Positions 26,485 to 37,865 of a DNA stretch of 64,000 bases are shown one piece after another (the stretch's first letter is position 1; each line of letters begins with the position of its first letter). The DNA is from Guyparkeria sp. WRN-7. Its GTDB lineage: Bacteria > Pseudomonadota > Gammaproteobacteria > Halothiobacillales > Halothiobacillaceae. A program made the translations under genes and the position numbers. The stretch lies in assembly GCF_001641825.1 (NCBI RefSeq), contig NZ_LRFH01000002.1:186001-250000 (forward strand), written 5' to 3'. The notes beneath the pieces were generated by a model. It saw only the letters and a list, made by a program, of their open reading frames with translations. It was not told the origin of the DNA and made no database searches.

Positions 26485-27570
26485 ATGTTTGATTACACCC
26501 ATGACCGACGTCAGGCCAGCGAGATAATGCGGATGGTGCTGTCTCAGCTCGCCGAGTTGGGGCTGCCGCCAACCCCCGTCTACATCACGCTGTTCTACGA
26601 GCGCGCGCTCAAGCGCGACGCCAGCCTGACCAAGGACATGGACGACGCGATCAACAGCAGCAAGGGCCTGCCCCCGGAAGTCGCGCAGGACCTGTTCGAC
26701 ACTCACGTCCTCAACGGCGCGCTCAAGCAGATGACCCGCGCCCAGGACATCATGCTGCGCGTGATGCGCAACATGATGCTGCAGATGCTGAACACGGGTA
26801 ACGAATTCTCCAACTTCGCATCGACGCTGGGCGACTTCGTCCGCCAGATCGACCGCAGCGAGTCGGTCGAGGCCCTGCGCACCCTGACCGAGGAGGTCAT
26901 GGAGGACACCAAGCTGATCGAGAAGACCGCCCTCGACTCCTCCGACCAGATGAACAGTGCCGGCGACCAGATCACCAAGCTGCGCAAGGAGCTGGAAAGC
27001 GCCCGCCGCGACGCGCGCACCGATCCGCTCACCGGCCTGCCCAACCGCCGCGGCCTAGCCGACATGCTGCAGAAGCAGGTCACCGCCGCCCTGTCGAACG
27101 GCGACCAGGCGTCGTTTCTGCTGGCCGACATCGACCATTTCAAGCAGATCAACGACAACTACGGTCACCTCGTCGGCGACAAGATCCTGCGCTTTATCGC
27201 CCGCACGCTGCGCGAGCACGTCAAGGGACAGGACCAGGTGCTGCGTTACGGTGGCGAGGAATTCGCGATCATCCTGCCGGAAACACCGGCCGATGGCGGG
27301 GTGGCCGTGGCCAACAAGCTGCGCAACATCATCTCCCAGTCGAAGCTGCGCCTCGCCGAGAGCGGCCGAGAGCTGGGCGAACTGACCATCTCCATCGGCC
27401 TGACCAACGTGATCCCGGAGGACTTCCCGGACGGGATCATCCAGCGGGCCGACGACGCGTTGCTGGCGGCCAAGCGCAAGGGACGCGATCGGGTGATCCA
27501 CAATCCGGCCGATCCGGAAACGACCGGCCCGGACACGCTGATCAACGAGAACGACAACACCACGATCTGA
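26485..27570 (+). CDS. Diguanylate cyclase with N-terminal helical domain
   Basis: A 361-residue cytoplasmic GGDEF protein. Residues 1-170 are an all-helical domain I cannot name, ending in a coiled coil (about 165-185). The GGDEF domain covers about 190-340 with DIDHFKQINDNYGH and an active-site GGEEF at 256-260. The inhibitory I-site position reads KGQD instead of RxxD, so product inhibition may be lost or weak. No EAL domain is present. The PilZ gene just upstream could encode its receptor. The C-terminal 20 residues are polar. It is convergent with recR, 48 bases apart. Confidence 0.92.
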   Translation: MFDYTHDRRQASEIMRMVLSQLAELGLPPTPVYITLFYERALKRDASLTKDMDDAINSSKGLPPEVAQDLFDTHVLNGALKQMTRAQDIMLRVMRNMMLQMLNTGNEFSNFASTLGDFVRQIDRSESVEALRTLTEEVMEDTKLIEKTALDSSDQMNSAGDQITKLRKELESARRDARTDPLTGLPNRRGLADMLQKQVTAALSNGDQASFLLADIDHFKQINDNYGHLVGDKILRFIARTLREHVKGQDQVLRYGGEEFAIILPETPADGGVAVANKLRNIISQSKLRLAESGRELGELTISIGLTNVIPEDFPDGIIQRADDALLAAKRKGRDRVIHNPADPETTGPDTLINENDNTTI

Positions 27571-27618
27571 TCCGTCAGCGGTGCCCGCCGGCACACCGGC
27601 CGGCGCCTCCCGATCCAG

Positions 27619-28224
27619 TCAGCTGCCGTCGTGCTCCCGGCGCCCTTTCAGCGCGAGACTGAGGGTGCTGGCGTCGATGTATTCCAGTTCACCGCCCATG
27701 GGCACGCCCTGCGCCAGACGGGTCACCCGAAGCCCCCGGGACCGAGCCAGCTCGGTGACATAGCCGGCGGTCGCCTCGCCCTCGATGGTCGCGCTCGTCG
27801 CCAGGATCACTTCCTCGAGACCGGCCTGATCCAGACGGGTCTCGAGCTGATCGAGGCGCAACTCCTCCGGTCCGATGCCATCGAGCGGCGAAAGGCGGCC
27901 GAGCAGCAGGAAATACCGCCCCTGGTAGGCGCCGGACTGCTCGATCGCGATCCAGTCGGCCGGCGATTCCACCACGCACAGCAGGCGATCGTCTCGCTCG
28001 GCATCCCGGCAGATCGGACACAGTTCACCCTCGGTGAACACCCGGCAGGACGCACAGTGGCCGAGCTTCTCCAGGGCCTCGCCGATCGCATCCGAGAGGT
28101 GCGCCGCGCCCGTGCGATCACGTTCCAGCAGGTGCAGCGCCATCCGCTGGGCGGTCTTCTGCCCGACCGTCGGCAGACAGCGCAGGGCATCGATGAGTTG
28201 CTGGAAGCTGGGCGAGAATTGCAC
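27619..28224 (-). CDS. recR: Recombination protein RecR
   Basis: Works with RecF and RecO to load RecA at single-strand gaps. The 201 residues include the N-terminal helix-hairpin-helix (ALRCLPTVGQKTAQRMALHLL), a four-cysteine zinc finger (CASC-x9-CPIC near 57-72) and a Toprim domain (VVESPADWIAIE onward, EATAGYV). The start is GTG at 28222-28224, preceded by AAGGAG at good spacing. It belongs to the dnaX-ybaB-recR group seen in most bacteria, although a strong terminator lies between ybaB and recR here. Confidence 0.96.
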   Translation of the reverse strand: MQFSPSFQQLIDALRCLPTVGQKTAQRMALHLLERDRTGAAHLSDAIGEALEKLGHCASCRVFTEGELCPICRDAERDDRLLCVVESPADWIAIEQSGAYQGRYFLLLGRLSPLDGIGPEELRLDQLETRLDQAGLEEVILATSATIEGEATAGYVTELARSRGLRVTRLAQGVPMGGELEYIDASTLSLALKGRREHDGS

Positions 28225-28246
28225 GGAACGGCTCCTTGGGACGCTC

Positions 28247-28282
28247 TAAACGAAAAACGCCCGACCCGTGACGGATCGGGCG
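28247..28282 (-). terminator. Rho-independent terminator after ybaB
   Basis: On the minus strand CGCCCGA (28282 to 28276) pairs with TCGGGCG (28264 to 28258) and is followed by TTTTTCGTTT. It lies between ybaB and the recR start, so recR would depend on read-through or on its own promoter. Confidence 0.75.
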
Positions 28283-28303
28283 ACAGGCTCGAGTGACGCC
28301 AGT

Positions 28304-28627
28304 TCAGAACGGCATCTTGAAGCCCGGCGGCAGGTTCATGCCGGCGGTCATGCCCGACATCTTCTCCTGCTGCTCCTGCTCGATGCGCCGGGTCGCATCA
28401 TTGATCGCCGCGGCGATCAGGTCCTCGAGCATGTCCTTGTCGTCTTCCATCAGGCTCGGATCGATCGTGACACGACGGGCCTCGTGCTTGCCGGTCAGGG
28501 TCACCTTGACCAGCCCGCCGCCGGACTGGCCCTCGACCTCCATCTTGGCGACTTCTTCCTGCATGCGCTGCATGTTTTCCTGCATCGCCTGCGCCTGTTT
28601 CATCAGGTTGCCCATACCACCTTTCAT
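28304..28627 (-). CDS. ybaB: Nucleoid-associated protein YbaB/EbfC
   Basis: A 107-residue DNA-binding protein of the YbaB/EbfC family, forming tweezer-like dimers. The N-terminus is a methionine/glutamine-rich helix ([20 protein letters not shown]) and the core is a small beta sheet ([19 protein letters not shown]). The C-terminal helix ends in a glycine/proline tail. It sits 22 bases downstream of dnaX, the normal position in most bacteria. The ATG at 28625-28627 matches the family. Confidence 0.95.
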   Translation of the reverse strand: MKGGMGNLMKQAQAMQENMQRMQEEVAKMEVEGQSGGGLVKVTLTGKHEARRVTIDPSLMEDDKDMLEDLIAAAINDATRRIEQEQQEKMSGMTAGMNLPPGFKMPF

Positions 28628-28649
28628 CTCTGCGGTCTCCTGCTGGCTG

Positions 28650-30443
28650 TTAGTCGTTGACTGTGCCGGGTCCGTCGATCGGACGCACGGATTCTCGAAT
28701 CAGTTCGGCGCCGGCGCGCTCGGCAAGCACGCTGGCCGCGGGGTGCTCGCGCAACGAGGCCTCGCGTGCCTCTGCCTCGGCCTGTTCGTTGCGTTCACGC
28801 ATCTGGGCCGGGGTTTCCACTGCTGCCATGGCCGGCGCGGCCGGTTCCGCGGCCGGCGGCTCGGCGGCCGGTGCGACGGCGGCCGCCTGTGCCGGTGGCG
28901 CGACCGGCGCAGCGGTGGAGGCGTCACCCACCACGAAGCGCACCGGTTGACGCACACCCAGACGCGCCAGCTGAGCGGTCAGGCGCTCCTGTGTCGCCTT
29001 CGAGGCCATCGATCGAAAGCCGGGATCGATGACCAGCACCACGCTGTCCTCGTCCGTGGTCGCGTGACAACGCTCCGCGAGGCTGCGGGCCGGCATCGAC
29101 AACCGACCGACCACATCGGCCCAGTTGTCGGGAGTGATCATCAAACCATCCGCCGGCTGCGGGGAGTCGTTCGTTACCGTTTCAGCGGCGCCGGCCGGCG
29201 GTTCGACCGTCTCTGTCATCGGCGCCTCGCCCGTCCCCTGGAACGAGCCATGCGCGTCACCGGCCGGTGGCTCGGCGCGATAACCCGCCGGCTCCTGATC
29301 CGTCACTCGTGGCGGTTGTTGTGTGGCTGTCGGCGCTCCCTGCGCATTGCTGGTCGCGACTCGACCCTGGCCCTGCCCGGCGGGCGTCGGTGACGTCCCC
29401 GGCTCGAATGCCAGCATGCGCAGCAGGGTCATCTCGAGGCCGACGCGCGGCGACGGCGCCCAACCGATATCGCGCCGCCCGGCCAGCGCGATCTGGTACC
29501 AGAGCTGCAGCGTCTGCGGGTCCACCTCAAGGCGGATGCCGTCGTCCGGCAGCCACTGGGCCAGCGCGGCGTGGTGGACGGCCTCGGCCAGTTCGGCGAG
29601 CAAGCGAGCGGGATCGACCGACCGTTCCAGTGCCTGGTCGACCAGGGAAAACAGGGTGTCGGCCTCGCCCGCCGCGAGGGCCTCGAGCAAGCCGTGCAGC
29701 AGCCGCCGGTCGGTCACGCCGAGCATGTCCGCGACTGCTTCTGTCTCGAGACGGCCGTCGCAGAAACCGATGGCCTGGTCGATCAGGCTCAGTGCATCGC
29801 GCATCGAGCCGCCGGCCGAATCGGCAACCAGCCGCAGGGCCTCGGGCTCGGCCTCGATCCCCTCGCGCCCGAGGATGTCGTTGAGATAGGTCTCGATATG
29901 CGCCTGCGGCAACGCGCGCAGATTGAACTGCAGGCAGCGCGACAGCACCGTGACCGGCAACTTCTGCGGATCGGTGGTCGCGAGCAGGAACTTGACGTGC
30001 TCTGGGGGCTCCTCGAGCGTCTTCAACAGGGCGTTGAAGCTCGCCTGCGAGAACATGTGCACTTCGTCGATCAGGTAGATCTTGAAGCGGCCCTTCACCG
30101 GCAGGTAGACGACGTTGTCCAGCAGTTCGCGGGTGTCGTCCACCTTGGTGCGCGAGGCGGCGTCGACCTCGATCAGGTCGACGAAACGTCCGGAATCGAT
30201 CTCGCGGCAGGCGGCACACTCGCCGCAGGGCTGGCTGGAGACGCCCTGCTCGCAGTTGAGTGCCTTGGCGAAGATGCGGGCGACCGTCGTCTTGCCCACG
30301 CCGCGGGTACCCGTGAACAGGTAGGCGTGGTGAAGACGGTCGCGATCCAGCGCGTTGGTGAGTGCCTGGAGCACGTGACCCTGGCCGACCATCTCGTCGA
30401 ATCGCCGGGGGCGCCACTTACGTGCCAGTACCAGATAACTCAT
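28650..30443 (-). CDS. dnaX: DNA polymerase III tau/gamma subunit
   Basis: Clamp-loader ATPase and organiser of the replicase. The 597 residues begin with an AAA+ module: Walker A GTRGVGKT at 45-52, zinc cysteines at 64, 73, 76 and 79, Walker [10 protein letters not shown], then domain III to about 370. Residues about 370-590 form the Pro/Ala/Gln-rich linker and the tau C-terminal part that binds polymerase and helicase. No A6G-type slippery site was seen near the domain III end, so programmed frameshifting to gamma is not supported. The ATG is at 30441-30443. It follows an SRP RNA gene by 16 bases. Confidence 0.96.
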   Translation of the reverse strand: MSYLVLARKWRPRRFDEMVGQGHVLQALTNALDRDRLHHAYLFTGTRGVGKTTVARIFAKALNCEQGVSSQPCGECAACREIDSGRFVDLIEVDAASRTKVDDTRELLDNVVYLPVKGRFKIYLIDEVHMFSQASFNALLKTLEEPPEHVKFLLATTDPQKLPVTVLSRCLQFNLRALPQAHIETYLNDILGREGIEAEPEALRLVADSAGGSMRDALSLIDQAIGFCDGRLETEAVADMLGVTDRRLLHGLLEALAAGEADTLFSLVDQALERSVDPARLLAELAEAVHHAALAQWLPDDGIRLEVDPQTLQLWYQIALAGRRDIGWAPSPRVGLEMTLLRMLAFEPGTSPTPAGQGQGRVATSNAQGAPTATQQPPRVTDQEPAGYRAEPPAGDAHGSFQGTGEAPMTETVEPPAGAAETVTNDSPQPADGLMITPDNWADVVGRLSMPARSLAERCHATTDEDSVVLVIDPGFRSMASKATQERLTAQLARLGVRQPVRFVVGDASTAAPVAPPAQAAAVAPAAEPPAAEPAAPAMAAVETPAQMRERNEQAEAEAREASLREHPAASVLAERAGAELIRESVRPIDGPGTVND

Positions 30444-30459
30444 AGCGCGGGATCCAATT

Positions 30460-30575
<116 letters not shown>

Positions 30576-30620
30576 ATTGGGTGGCGTCGCGGCCAGTCCG
30601 GCTGGCCAGAACGCGAACGA

Positions 30621-30626
30621 AGAATA
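30621..30626 (-). promoter_or_regulatory. -10 box candidate for the SRP RNA gene
   Basis: TATTCT on the minus strand would start transcription near 30614, about 39 bases before the mature RNA. The intervening leader contains a hairpin (30591-30607, GGCCAG against CTGGCC), compatible with a precursor trimmed at its 5' end. The -35 box is poor. Confidence 0.4.
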
Positions 30627-30663
30627 ACACGCGTGCCGACCCGAAAACAGGCCGCGGCACACA

Positions 30664-31749
30664 TCATGCGCCGGCCAGTACCTCGTCGAGTGCAGTCAGC
30701 AGGGCCGCATTCTGCGACTCGCTGCCGATGGTGATCCGCAGGTGATCGCCGATGCGCGGCTTGTCGAAATGACGCACGATCACGCGCCGTTCCCGCAGCC
30801 CGGCGGCCAGTTCCGCGCCCGTCCGGCTGCTGTGCCGCGCGAGCACGAAGTTGGCTGCCGACGGCAGCACCTCGAAGCCGCGGGACTCGAGATCCGCGCT
30901 CAGCTGCTCGCGCATGGCGACAACCGCATCGCGCGTCTCGCGGAAGTAGGCCTCGTCGGCGAAAGCGGCGATCGCACCGGCACTGGCCAGCCGGTCGACC
31001 GGATAGGAGTTGAAGCTGTCCTTGACGCGGGTGAGCCCCTCGATCAGGCCGCTGTCGCCGATGGCGAAGCCGACGCGAAGCCCGGCAAGAGAACGCGACT
31101 TGGACAGTGTCTGGGTGACCAGCAGATTGGGATAGCTGTCCACCAGGCCCACGGCGGACTCGCCGCCGAAGTCGACGTAGGCCTCGTCGATCACCACGGC
31201 GCAGTCATGGAAGTGCGAGGCCAGGCGCTCGACCTGGTCGATCGCGAGCAGGCGCCCCGTGGGCGCATTCGGGTTGGGCAGGATCACGCCCCCGACACTC
31301 GCGGGGTCGATGGCACACAAGGACTCGACGTCCACGGCCAGCTCGTCATCGAGCGGGACGATCCGCGGCTCGATGTCGAACAGGCGGCAGTAGACGGGGT
31401 AGAACGAGTAGGTGATGTCCGGGAAGACCAGTGGTCGACCGCGCTGGAACAGGGCGCGGAACAGAAACCCCAGCACCTCGTCCGAGCCGTTGCCGACGAA
31501 CACCTGGGCGTCGGTCACGCCGTGGTAGTCGGCGATGGCCGCACGCAGTGCCTGGCTGCTCGGATCGGGATACAGGCGCAGCCCGTCGTCGGCGGCGTCG
31601 TTGATGGCCTCGATCACCCGCGGTGACGGCGGGAACGGGTTCTCGTTGGTATTGAGCTTCACCAGGTCGGCGATCTTGGGCTGCTCGCCGGGTACGTACG
31701 GCGAGAGAGCACCGAGATCATCGGACCAGAAGGCATTCGACTGCGCCAT
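30664..31749 (-). CDS. hisC: Histidinol-phosphate aminotransferase
   Basis: A PLP enzyme converting imidazole-acetol phosphate to histidinol phosphate. The 361 residues show the fold-type I aminotransferase pattern: [12 protein letters not shown] at the start, [30 protein letters not shown], and the PLP lysine in [12 protein letters not shown]. It is the third gene of a hisG-hisD-hisC block, three bases after hisD. The rest of the his operon (hisB onward) is not in the window. Next downstream on the same strand is the SRP RNA gene, 88 bases away. Confidence 0.96.
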   Translation of the reverse strand: MAQSNAFWSDDLGALSPYVPGEQPKIADLVKLNTNENPFPPSPRVIEAINDAADDGLRLYPDPSSQALRAAIADYHGVTDAQVFVGNGSDEVLGFLFRALFQRGRPLVFPDITYSFYPVYCRLFDIEPRIVPLDDELAVDVESLCAIDPASVGGVILPNPNAPTGRLLAIDQVERLASHFHDCAVVIDEAYVDFGGESAVGLVDSYPNLLVTQTLSKSRSLAGLRVGFAIGDSGLIEGLTRVKDSFNSYPVDRLASAGAIAAFADEAYFRETRDAVVAMREQLSADLESRGFEVLPSAANFVLARHSSRTGAELAAGLRERRVIVRHFDKPRIGDHLRITIGSESQNAALLTALDEVLAGA

Positions 31750-31752
31750 CGT

Positions 31753-33054
31753 TCAGTCCCCGGATTCAACCCGGTAGCGGGCGGACTGGGCGTGTGCTTC
31801 CAGCCCCTCGGCACGGGCAAGCCGGTCGGCGACCTGCCCCAGTTCGGCGGCGCCCTCGGCCGAGCAGTGAATGATGCTCGAGCGCTTCTGGAAGTCGTAT
31901 ACCCCCAGCGGCGAGGAGAAGCGCGCGGTACCCGAGGTGGGGAGGACGTGATTCGGCCCGGCGCAGTAGTCGCCCAGCGCCTCGGCGGTGTAGCGGCCGA
32001 CGAAGATCGCCCCGGCATTGCGGATCTCGCCCAGGCGCTCCTCGGCACCCGCGAACGACAGTTCGAGGTGCTCGGGGGCAATGCGGTTGGTCAGCTCGAT
32101 CGCCTGGTCGATGTCGGCGACCTCGATCAGCGCGCCGCGCGATTCCAGCGCCTTGGCGATGATCTCGGCCCGCGGCTGCTCGGGAAGCAGGCGCTCGATC
32201 GAGGCGGCCACCGTGTCGAGGAAGTCCGGGTCGTGCGCGACCAGGATGGCCTGGGCCTGCTCGTCGTGCTCGGCCTGCGAGAACAGGTCCATCGCGATCC
32301 AGTCGGGATCGGTGTGTCCGTCGCAGACGATCAGGATCTCGGAAGGACCGGCGATCATGTCGATGCCCACCCGGCCGAAGACCTCGCGCTTGGCCGCGGC
32401 GACGAAGATGTTGCCCGGACCAACGATCTTGTCGACCGCCGGGATGGTCTCGGTGCCGAAGGCGAGCGCGGCCACGGCCTGCGCCCCGCCGACGGTGAAC
32501 ACCCGGTCGACTCCGGCAATGCGCGCGGCGGCGAGCACGGTGTCATTCTGCACGCCGTCCGGCGTGGGCACGACCATCACCACCTGCGCGACGCCGGCGA
32601 CCTTGGCCGGAATGGCGTTCATCAGCACGGACGAGGGATACGCGGCCTTGCCGCCCGGGACGTACAGACCGACCCGGTCGAGCGGCGTGACCTGCTGGCC
32701 GAGGACGTTGCCGTTGGCCTCGGTGTACGACCAGCTCTCGCCCTTCTGGCGCTCGGCATAGGCGCGCAGACGCCCGGCGGCCAGTTCGAGCGCTTCGCGC
32801 ACGTCCGCCGGGATGGCCTCGAGCGCCTGGTCGAGACGGTCGGCCGAGAGCTCCAGTGCCGCGGGGCTGTCGACATCGAGGCGGTCGAGCCGACGGGTGT
32901 GCTCTACCACCGCCTCGTCACCGCGCTTGCGCACGTCGGCAAGGATATCGCGAACAATGCCCTCGACCCGGTCGTCGGCAACACCGGACCAGTCAAGCAG
33001 CTCGTCGAGTTGGCGATCGAAGCCCGCGGCGCGGGCGTTCATGCGACGGATCAT
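31753..33054 (-). CDS. hisD: Histidinol dehydrogenase
   Basis: Carries out the last two oxidations to L-histidine with two NAD+ and a zinc ion. The product has 433 residues and shows family signatures NEAxS-type loops (FLDTVAAS), [20 protein letters not shown], and the [20 protein letters not shown] motif. The chosen ATG (33052-33054) follows GGAGGG by six bases and overlaps the hisG stop by one base; a GTG one codon earlier would overlap it by four, but its ribosome-binding site would be too close. It is cytoplasmic. Confidence 0.96.
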   Translation of the reverse strand: MIRRMNARAAGFDRQLDELLDWSGVADDRVEGIVRDILADVRKRGDEAVVEHTRRLDRLDVDSPAALELSADRLDQALEAIPADVREALELAAGRLRAYAERQKGESWSYTEANGNVLGQQVTPLDRVGLYVPGGKAAYPSSVLMNAIPAKVAGVAQVVMVVPTPDGVQNDTVLAAARIAGVDRVFTVGGAQAVAALAFGTETIPAVDKIVGPGNIFVAAAKREVFGRVGIDMIAGPSEILIVCDGHTDPDWIAMDLFSQAEHDEQAQAILVAHDPDFLDTVAASIERLLPEQPRAEIIAKALESRGALIEVADIDQAIELTNRIAPEHLELSFAGAEERLGEIRNAGAIFVGRYTAEALGDYCAGPNHVLPTSGTARFSSPLGVYDFQKRSSIIHCSAEGAAELGQVADRLARAEGLEAHAQSARYRVESGD

Positions 33055-33695
33055 CACTTGCCCTCCAGGTACTGCTCCACCCGGTCGACGAAGTCGGTTA
33101 CCCGGGCGTGCTTGAGCTTCTGCGCCGCGCGATTGACGATCAGGCGCGAGGAAATCTCGGCGATATGCTCGAGCGGCTCCAGGCCGTTGGCGCGCAGGGT
33201 GTTGCCGGTGTCGACCACGTCGACGATGCAGTCGCCCAGATCGACCAGGGGGGCGAGCTCCATCGAGCCGTACAGCTTGATCAGTTCGATCTGCCGCCCC
33301 CGGTCGGCGAAATAGGACTCGGCCGAACGGGTGTACTTGGTGGCGACACGGATGCGCCCTGCCCGATCAAGGGCACCGGGCTTGCCGGCCACCATCAGCT
33401 TGCACTGGGCGATCTTGAGATCGACCAGTTCGAACAGGCCCTCACCACCGTGCTCCATCAGCACGTCCTTGCCGGCCACGCCGATGTCGGCCGCGCCATG
33501 CTGGACGTAGGTCGGCACATCCGAGGCGCGCAGGATCAGCAGGCGCACGCTCGGATCGCTGGTCTCGAGGATCAGCTTGCGGCTCTTGTCCGGGTCCTCG
33601 AGCGGCTCGATGCCGACGGAGGCCAGCAGCGGCAGGGTTTCCTTGAAGATGCGCCCCTTGGAGAGCGCGACGACGATCTGGTCGGATTGGGACAT
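33054..33695 (-). CDS. hisG: ATP phosphoribosyltransferase, short form
   Basis: First enzyme of histidine synthesis. At 213 residues it is the short HisG type that lacks the C-terminal regulatory domain and needs HisZ as a partner; hisZ is not in this window. Seen motifs are VALSKGRIF at the start, [16 protein letters not shown], the phosphoribosyl-binding region with [17 protein letters not shown], and [15 protein letters not shown]. It is five bases downstream of murA. The pairing murA-hisG is common in proteobacteria. Confidence 0.96.
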   Translation of the reverse strand: MSQSDQIVVALSKGRIFKETLPLLASVGIEPLEDPDKSRKLILETSDPSVRLLILRASDVPTYVQHGAADIGVAGKDVLMEHGGEGLFELVDLKIAQCKLMVAGKPGALDRAGRIRVATKYTRSAESYFADRGRQIELIKLYGSMELAPLVDLGDCIVDVVDTGNTLRANGLEPLEHIAEISSRLIVNRAAQKLKHARVTDFVDRVEQYLEGK

Positions 33696-33700
33696 GGTGA

Positions 33701-35307
<1,607 letters not shown>

Positions 35308-35318
<11 letters not shown>

Positions 35319-36009
35319 TCTGCTCGCGCAGGGTGCGGATCAACCCGTCGACGCCGTCGCGCTGGATCTTCTGCGCGAAGCTGCCGCGGTAGTTGTTGAC
35401 CAGGCTGATGCCGTCGACGATCACGTCATACGACTTCCATCCACCGTTCTCGGGGGCCATGCGGTAGGCCACCGGGATCACGCCCAGATCGCCTCCGACC
35501 ACTTCCGTCTCGACGATCAGCTCGTCCTCGCCGCCGCCCGGCTTGGTGCCGGTGATGACGATGCTCTGGTCGCCCAGTTCGGAGAGCGGGCCGGCGTAGG
35601 TCCGCACGAGCAGCCGCTGGAACTGCTTGGTGAACGCCTCGCGTTGTGCCGGGCTGGCGCTGCGGTAGTAACGTCCCAGCACCAGCCGCGTCATGCGCTC
35701 GGCATCCACATGAGGCAACAGCAGGCGATCGACGATTGCCAGCAGCACCTCGGGATCCTCGCTCACCTCCTCCTGGTGCTCGCGAATCTCGCGGATCACC
35801 GCCTCGGCAGTCGACTCGACCAGCTCGCGCGCCTCGCTCTCGCTCGGTCCAGCCGATGTGTTCGGCGCGACTGCATTGCCATGATGATTGGCCTGGGCCG
35901 CCGCCGAGAATGCGGTCACCGGCGCGACGATCAGGGCCAGCAGGACGACATGGCGCAGTTGATGAAACGGCTGCAAGAGACGGGTCGGGAACGGCATAGT
36001 GAAGCTCAC
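35308..36009 (-). CDS. mlaC: Periplasmic phospholipid shuttle MlaC
   Basis: Carries phospholipids across the periplasm between the outer-membrane MlaA complex and MlaFEDB. The 233 residues begin with a signal peptide (hydrophobic stretch about 20-35, cleavage after AAAQA near 40). The MlaC/Ttg2D domain follows, with VLLAIVDRLLLPHVDAERM, VLGRYYRSASPAQREAFTKQF and a lipid-pocket beta sheet. It starts with GTG at 36009 overlapping the tolC stop (GTGA); an ATG four codons later (35997) is an alternative. In E. coli mlaC follows mlaD directly; here a tolC-like gene lies between them. Confidence 0.93.
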
Positions 36010-37406
36010 TGCGGGTAGTCACCGGTTGCCACGGCAAGGCGGGCAACGCTCATGTTGTAGTCGTTGATGGCGCGGAAATAGTCGGCCTGGACCTCCGTAT
36101 TGGCCTTGACCGCCTCGGCGACCTTGCCGCCGTCGATCAGGCCGGCCTGGAAGTCGAGGAAGCTCGAGACCATCCACTTGCGGGTATTGTCCTTCGCGGT
36201 GTCGAGCGCGCGGATCTGCCGATCCAGACCATGGGCCTGATGGTAGGCCTCGGCCACCTGGAACGGGATGCCCTGACGGGCCAGTTCGGCCTTGGCGACC
36301 ACCGCCTGCAACTGGGCCTCCGAGTCACTGATGTTGGCGCGCACGACCCCGGGATTGAAATCCCACTTGATCCCGACGACCGGCGTGGCATACGTCTGGT
36401 TGAGCGGCTGATTGATGTACGGGTTGTTGAGTCGTTCGCGTCCCGGCGTGTACGTCGCCCCGGCAACCACACCGGCGTAGAGGTTCGGGTAACGCTCGCT
36501 CTTGCGCGCCGCGACGTAATTTCGCATGGCTGCCTGGCCGTTCTCGGCCATCGCCATCTCGGGACGCTGCGCCAGCGCCCGATCCGCCAGCTCGGCCAAT
36601 TCACGCTCCGGCAGGGCAACCGGCTCGATCCGCCGTTCGGCCACCTGGATCTCGGCGGCGATCGGTACGCCGATGATGGTCTTGAGGCCATCGATGGCGA
36701 TCGACTCGACGCTTTTCGCCTCGGCGAGGTAGCGCTCCAGACGCGCCGCCCCACTCTCGATCGCGTAGAGCTGGCTCATGGTCGCCCGGCCCTCGTCGAC
36801 ATCCTCACGCAGATCGTCACGGGTATCCTCGACCTTGCGTTTGACCCCCGCGAGCATCCGGCGGGTATCGCGAGCAGCCAGGTAGCCCCAGTAGGCCCGA
36901 CGGACGGTCAGCCAGGTCTCGGCGCGTGCCAGCGACACCTCGGATGCCTTGACGTCGCGGTTGAGGCGCGCGGCCTCGCCATAGTTCTCGAGCTTGCCGA
37001 AGGTGTAGAGCGGCTGGATGATCGAAGCGGTCAGGCCGGAGGTGACCGTGATGCCCTCGTCCAGCTCGTTGCCGTCATCACGCAGCGTGCAACCGCCTGC
37101 CGGGCAGGTGTTCGTGCCGTTGGTGAAGATGCCGTCGGAGGCCTTGGGCGCAAGCCCGGCAAACAGGTTGGCGGATACCCGCACGCCGCCCTCGCCCTGC
37201 ACCCGTTCGATCAGGGCCTGGGCCCGGGCGACGTTGGCCCGCTGCTCGTCGATACGCGGGTCGCTGTTCAGCGCCATCTCGGTGGCCTGTGCCAGCGTGA
37301 TGGGTTCGTTCGGCACCGCGGCGGCGACCGGGCCGGCAAGCGCGACCAGCGAGAGCGCCATGATGCCCCGGCAGCTGCGAGCGACGATTCCGTGACGTTT
37401 TTTCAT
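36006..37406 (-). CDS. tolC: TolC-family outer-membrane efflux protein within the mla operon
   Basis: A 466-residue TolC-like protein: signal peptide (MKKRHG, hydrophobic stretch, AAAVP near 28), then two repeated outer-membrane efflux protein domains with long periplasmic coiled-coil helices (about 30-240 and 250-455). Trimers form a channel through the outer membrane. It overlaps the mlaD stop (ATGA) upstream and the mlaC start downstream (GTGA), so it is translated as part of the mla operon. No RND or ABC pump or membrane fusion protein is nearby, so its pump partner is unknown. The gene symbol marks the family and not a proven orthologue. Confidence 0.85.
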   Translation of the reverse strand: MKKRHGIVARSCRGIMALSLVALAGPVAAAVPNEPITLAQATEMALNSDPRIDEQRANVARAQALIERVQGEGGVRVSANLFAGLAPKASDGIFTNGTNTCPAGGCTLRDDGNELDEGITVTSGLTASIIQPLYTFGKLENYGEAARLNRDVKASEVSLARAETWLTVRRAYWGYLAARDTRRMLAGVKRKVEDTRDDLREDVDEGRATMSQLYAIESGAARLERYLAEAKSVESIAIDGLKTIIGVPIAAEIQVAERRIEPVALPERELAELADRALAQRPEMAMAENGQAAMRNYVAARKSERYPNLYAGVVAGATYTPGRERLNNPYINQPLNQTYATPVVGIKWDFNPGVVRANISDSEAQLQAVVAKAELARQGIPFQVAEAYHQAHGLDRQIRALDTAKDNTRKWMVSSFLDFQAGLIDGGKVAEAVKANTEVQADYFRAINDYNMSVARLAVATGDYPQ

Positions 37407-37861
37407 TCTTTTGCCTTGTCGAACAGGAACTTGGAAACCACGCTTTCGAGGATGATCGCCGACTGGGTCATGGTAATGCGATCGCCGTCCTCGAGCGATT
37501 CGAGCGCCCCTCCGGGCGAAATCTCGACGTACTGCGCGCCCAGCAGGCCGGCAGTATAGATATTGGCGAAAGAGTCCGTCGGCAGGTTGTCGTACTTGTC
37601 GTCGATCACCATGTGGACTTCCGCCTGGAAGGTCTGGGAATCGAGTTCGATCGAATCCACCCGGCCGATGGTCAGCCCGGCCAGTTTGACCGGCGATTGC
37701 TCCGTCAGTCCACCGATATTGTCGAAGCGCGCGGTGATCTCGTAGCCGCTCACTCGGCTGGCGCCGAAATTGCTCCACTGCAGCGCCATCACCATCAGGG
37801 CGGCGATCCCGGCGAGCACGAACAGCCCCACCACCAGTTCGACTCCGCGTTGCACATTCAT
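37403..37861 (-). CDS. mlaD: Phospholipid-binding MCE protein MlaD
   Basis: Membrane-anchored, periplasmic MCE-domain protein forming the hexameric ring of the MlaFEDB transporter. The 152 residues comprise one N-terminal membrane helix (about 8-28) and a single MCE domain (ITARFDNIGGLTEQSPVKLAGLTIGRVD, shown here in parts) ending near residue 110, with a helical tail that helps form the pore. The ATG at 37859-37861 follows the mlaE stop by four bases; a TTG five codons earlier is less likely. Length matches a short MlaD. Confidence 0.93.
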   Translation of the reverse strand: MNVQRGVELVVGLFVLAGIAALMVMALQWSNFGASRVSGYEITARFDNIGGLTEQSPVKLAGLTIGRVDSIELDSQTFQAEVHMVIDDKYDNLPTDSFANIYTAGLLGAQYVEISPGGALESLEDGDRITMTQSAIILESVVSKFLFDKAKE

Positions 37862-37865
37862 CCCA

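Noticed and set aside
28650-30443. Programmed frameshift in dnaX giving a gamma product
   Set aside because: No A-rich slippery heptamer was seen where domain III ends, and the frame is continuous to the tau C-terminus.
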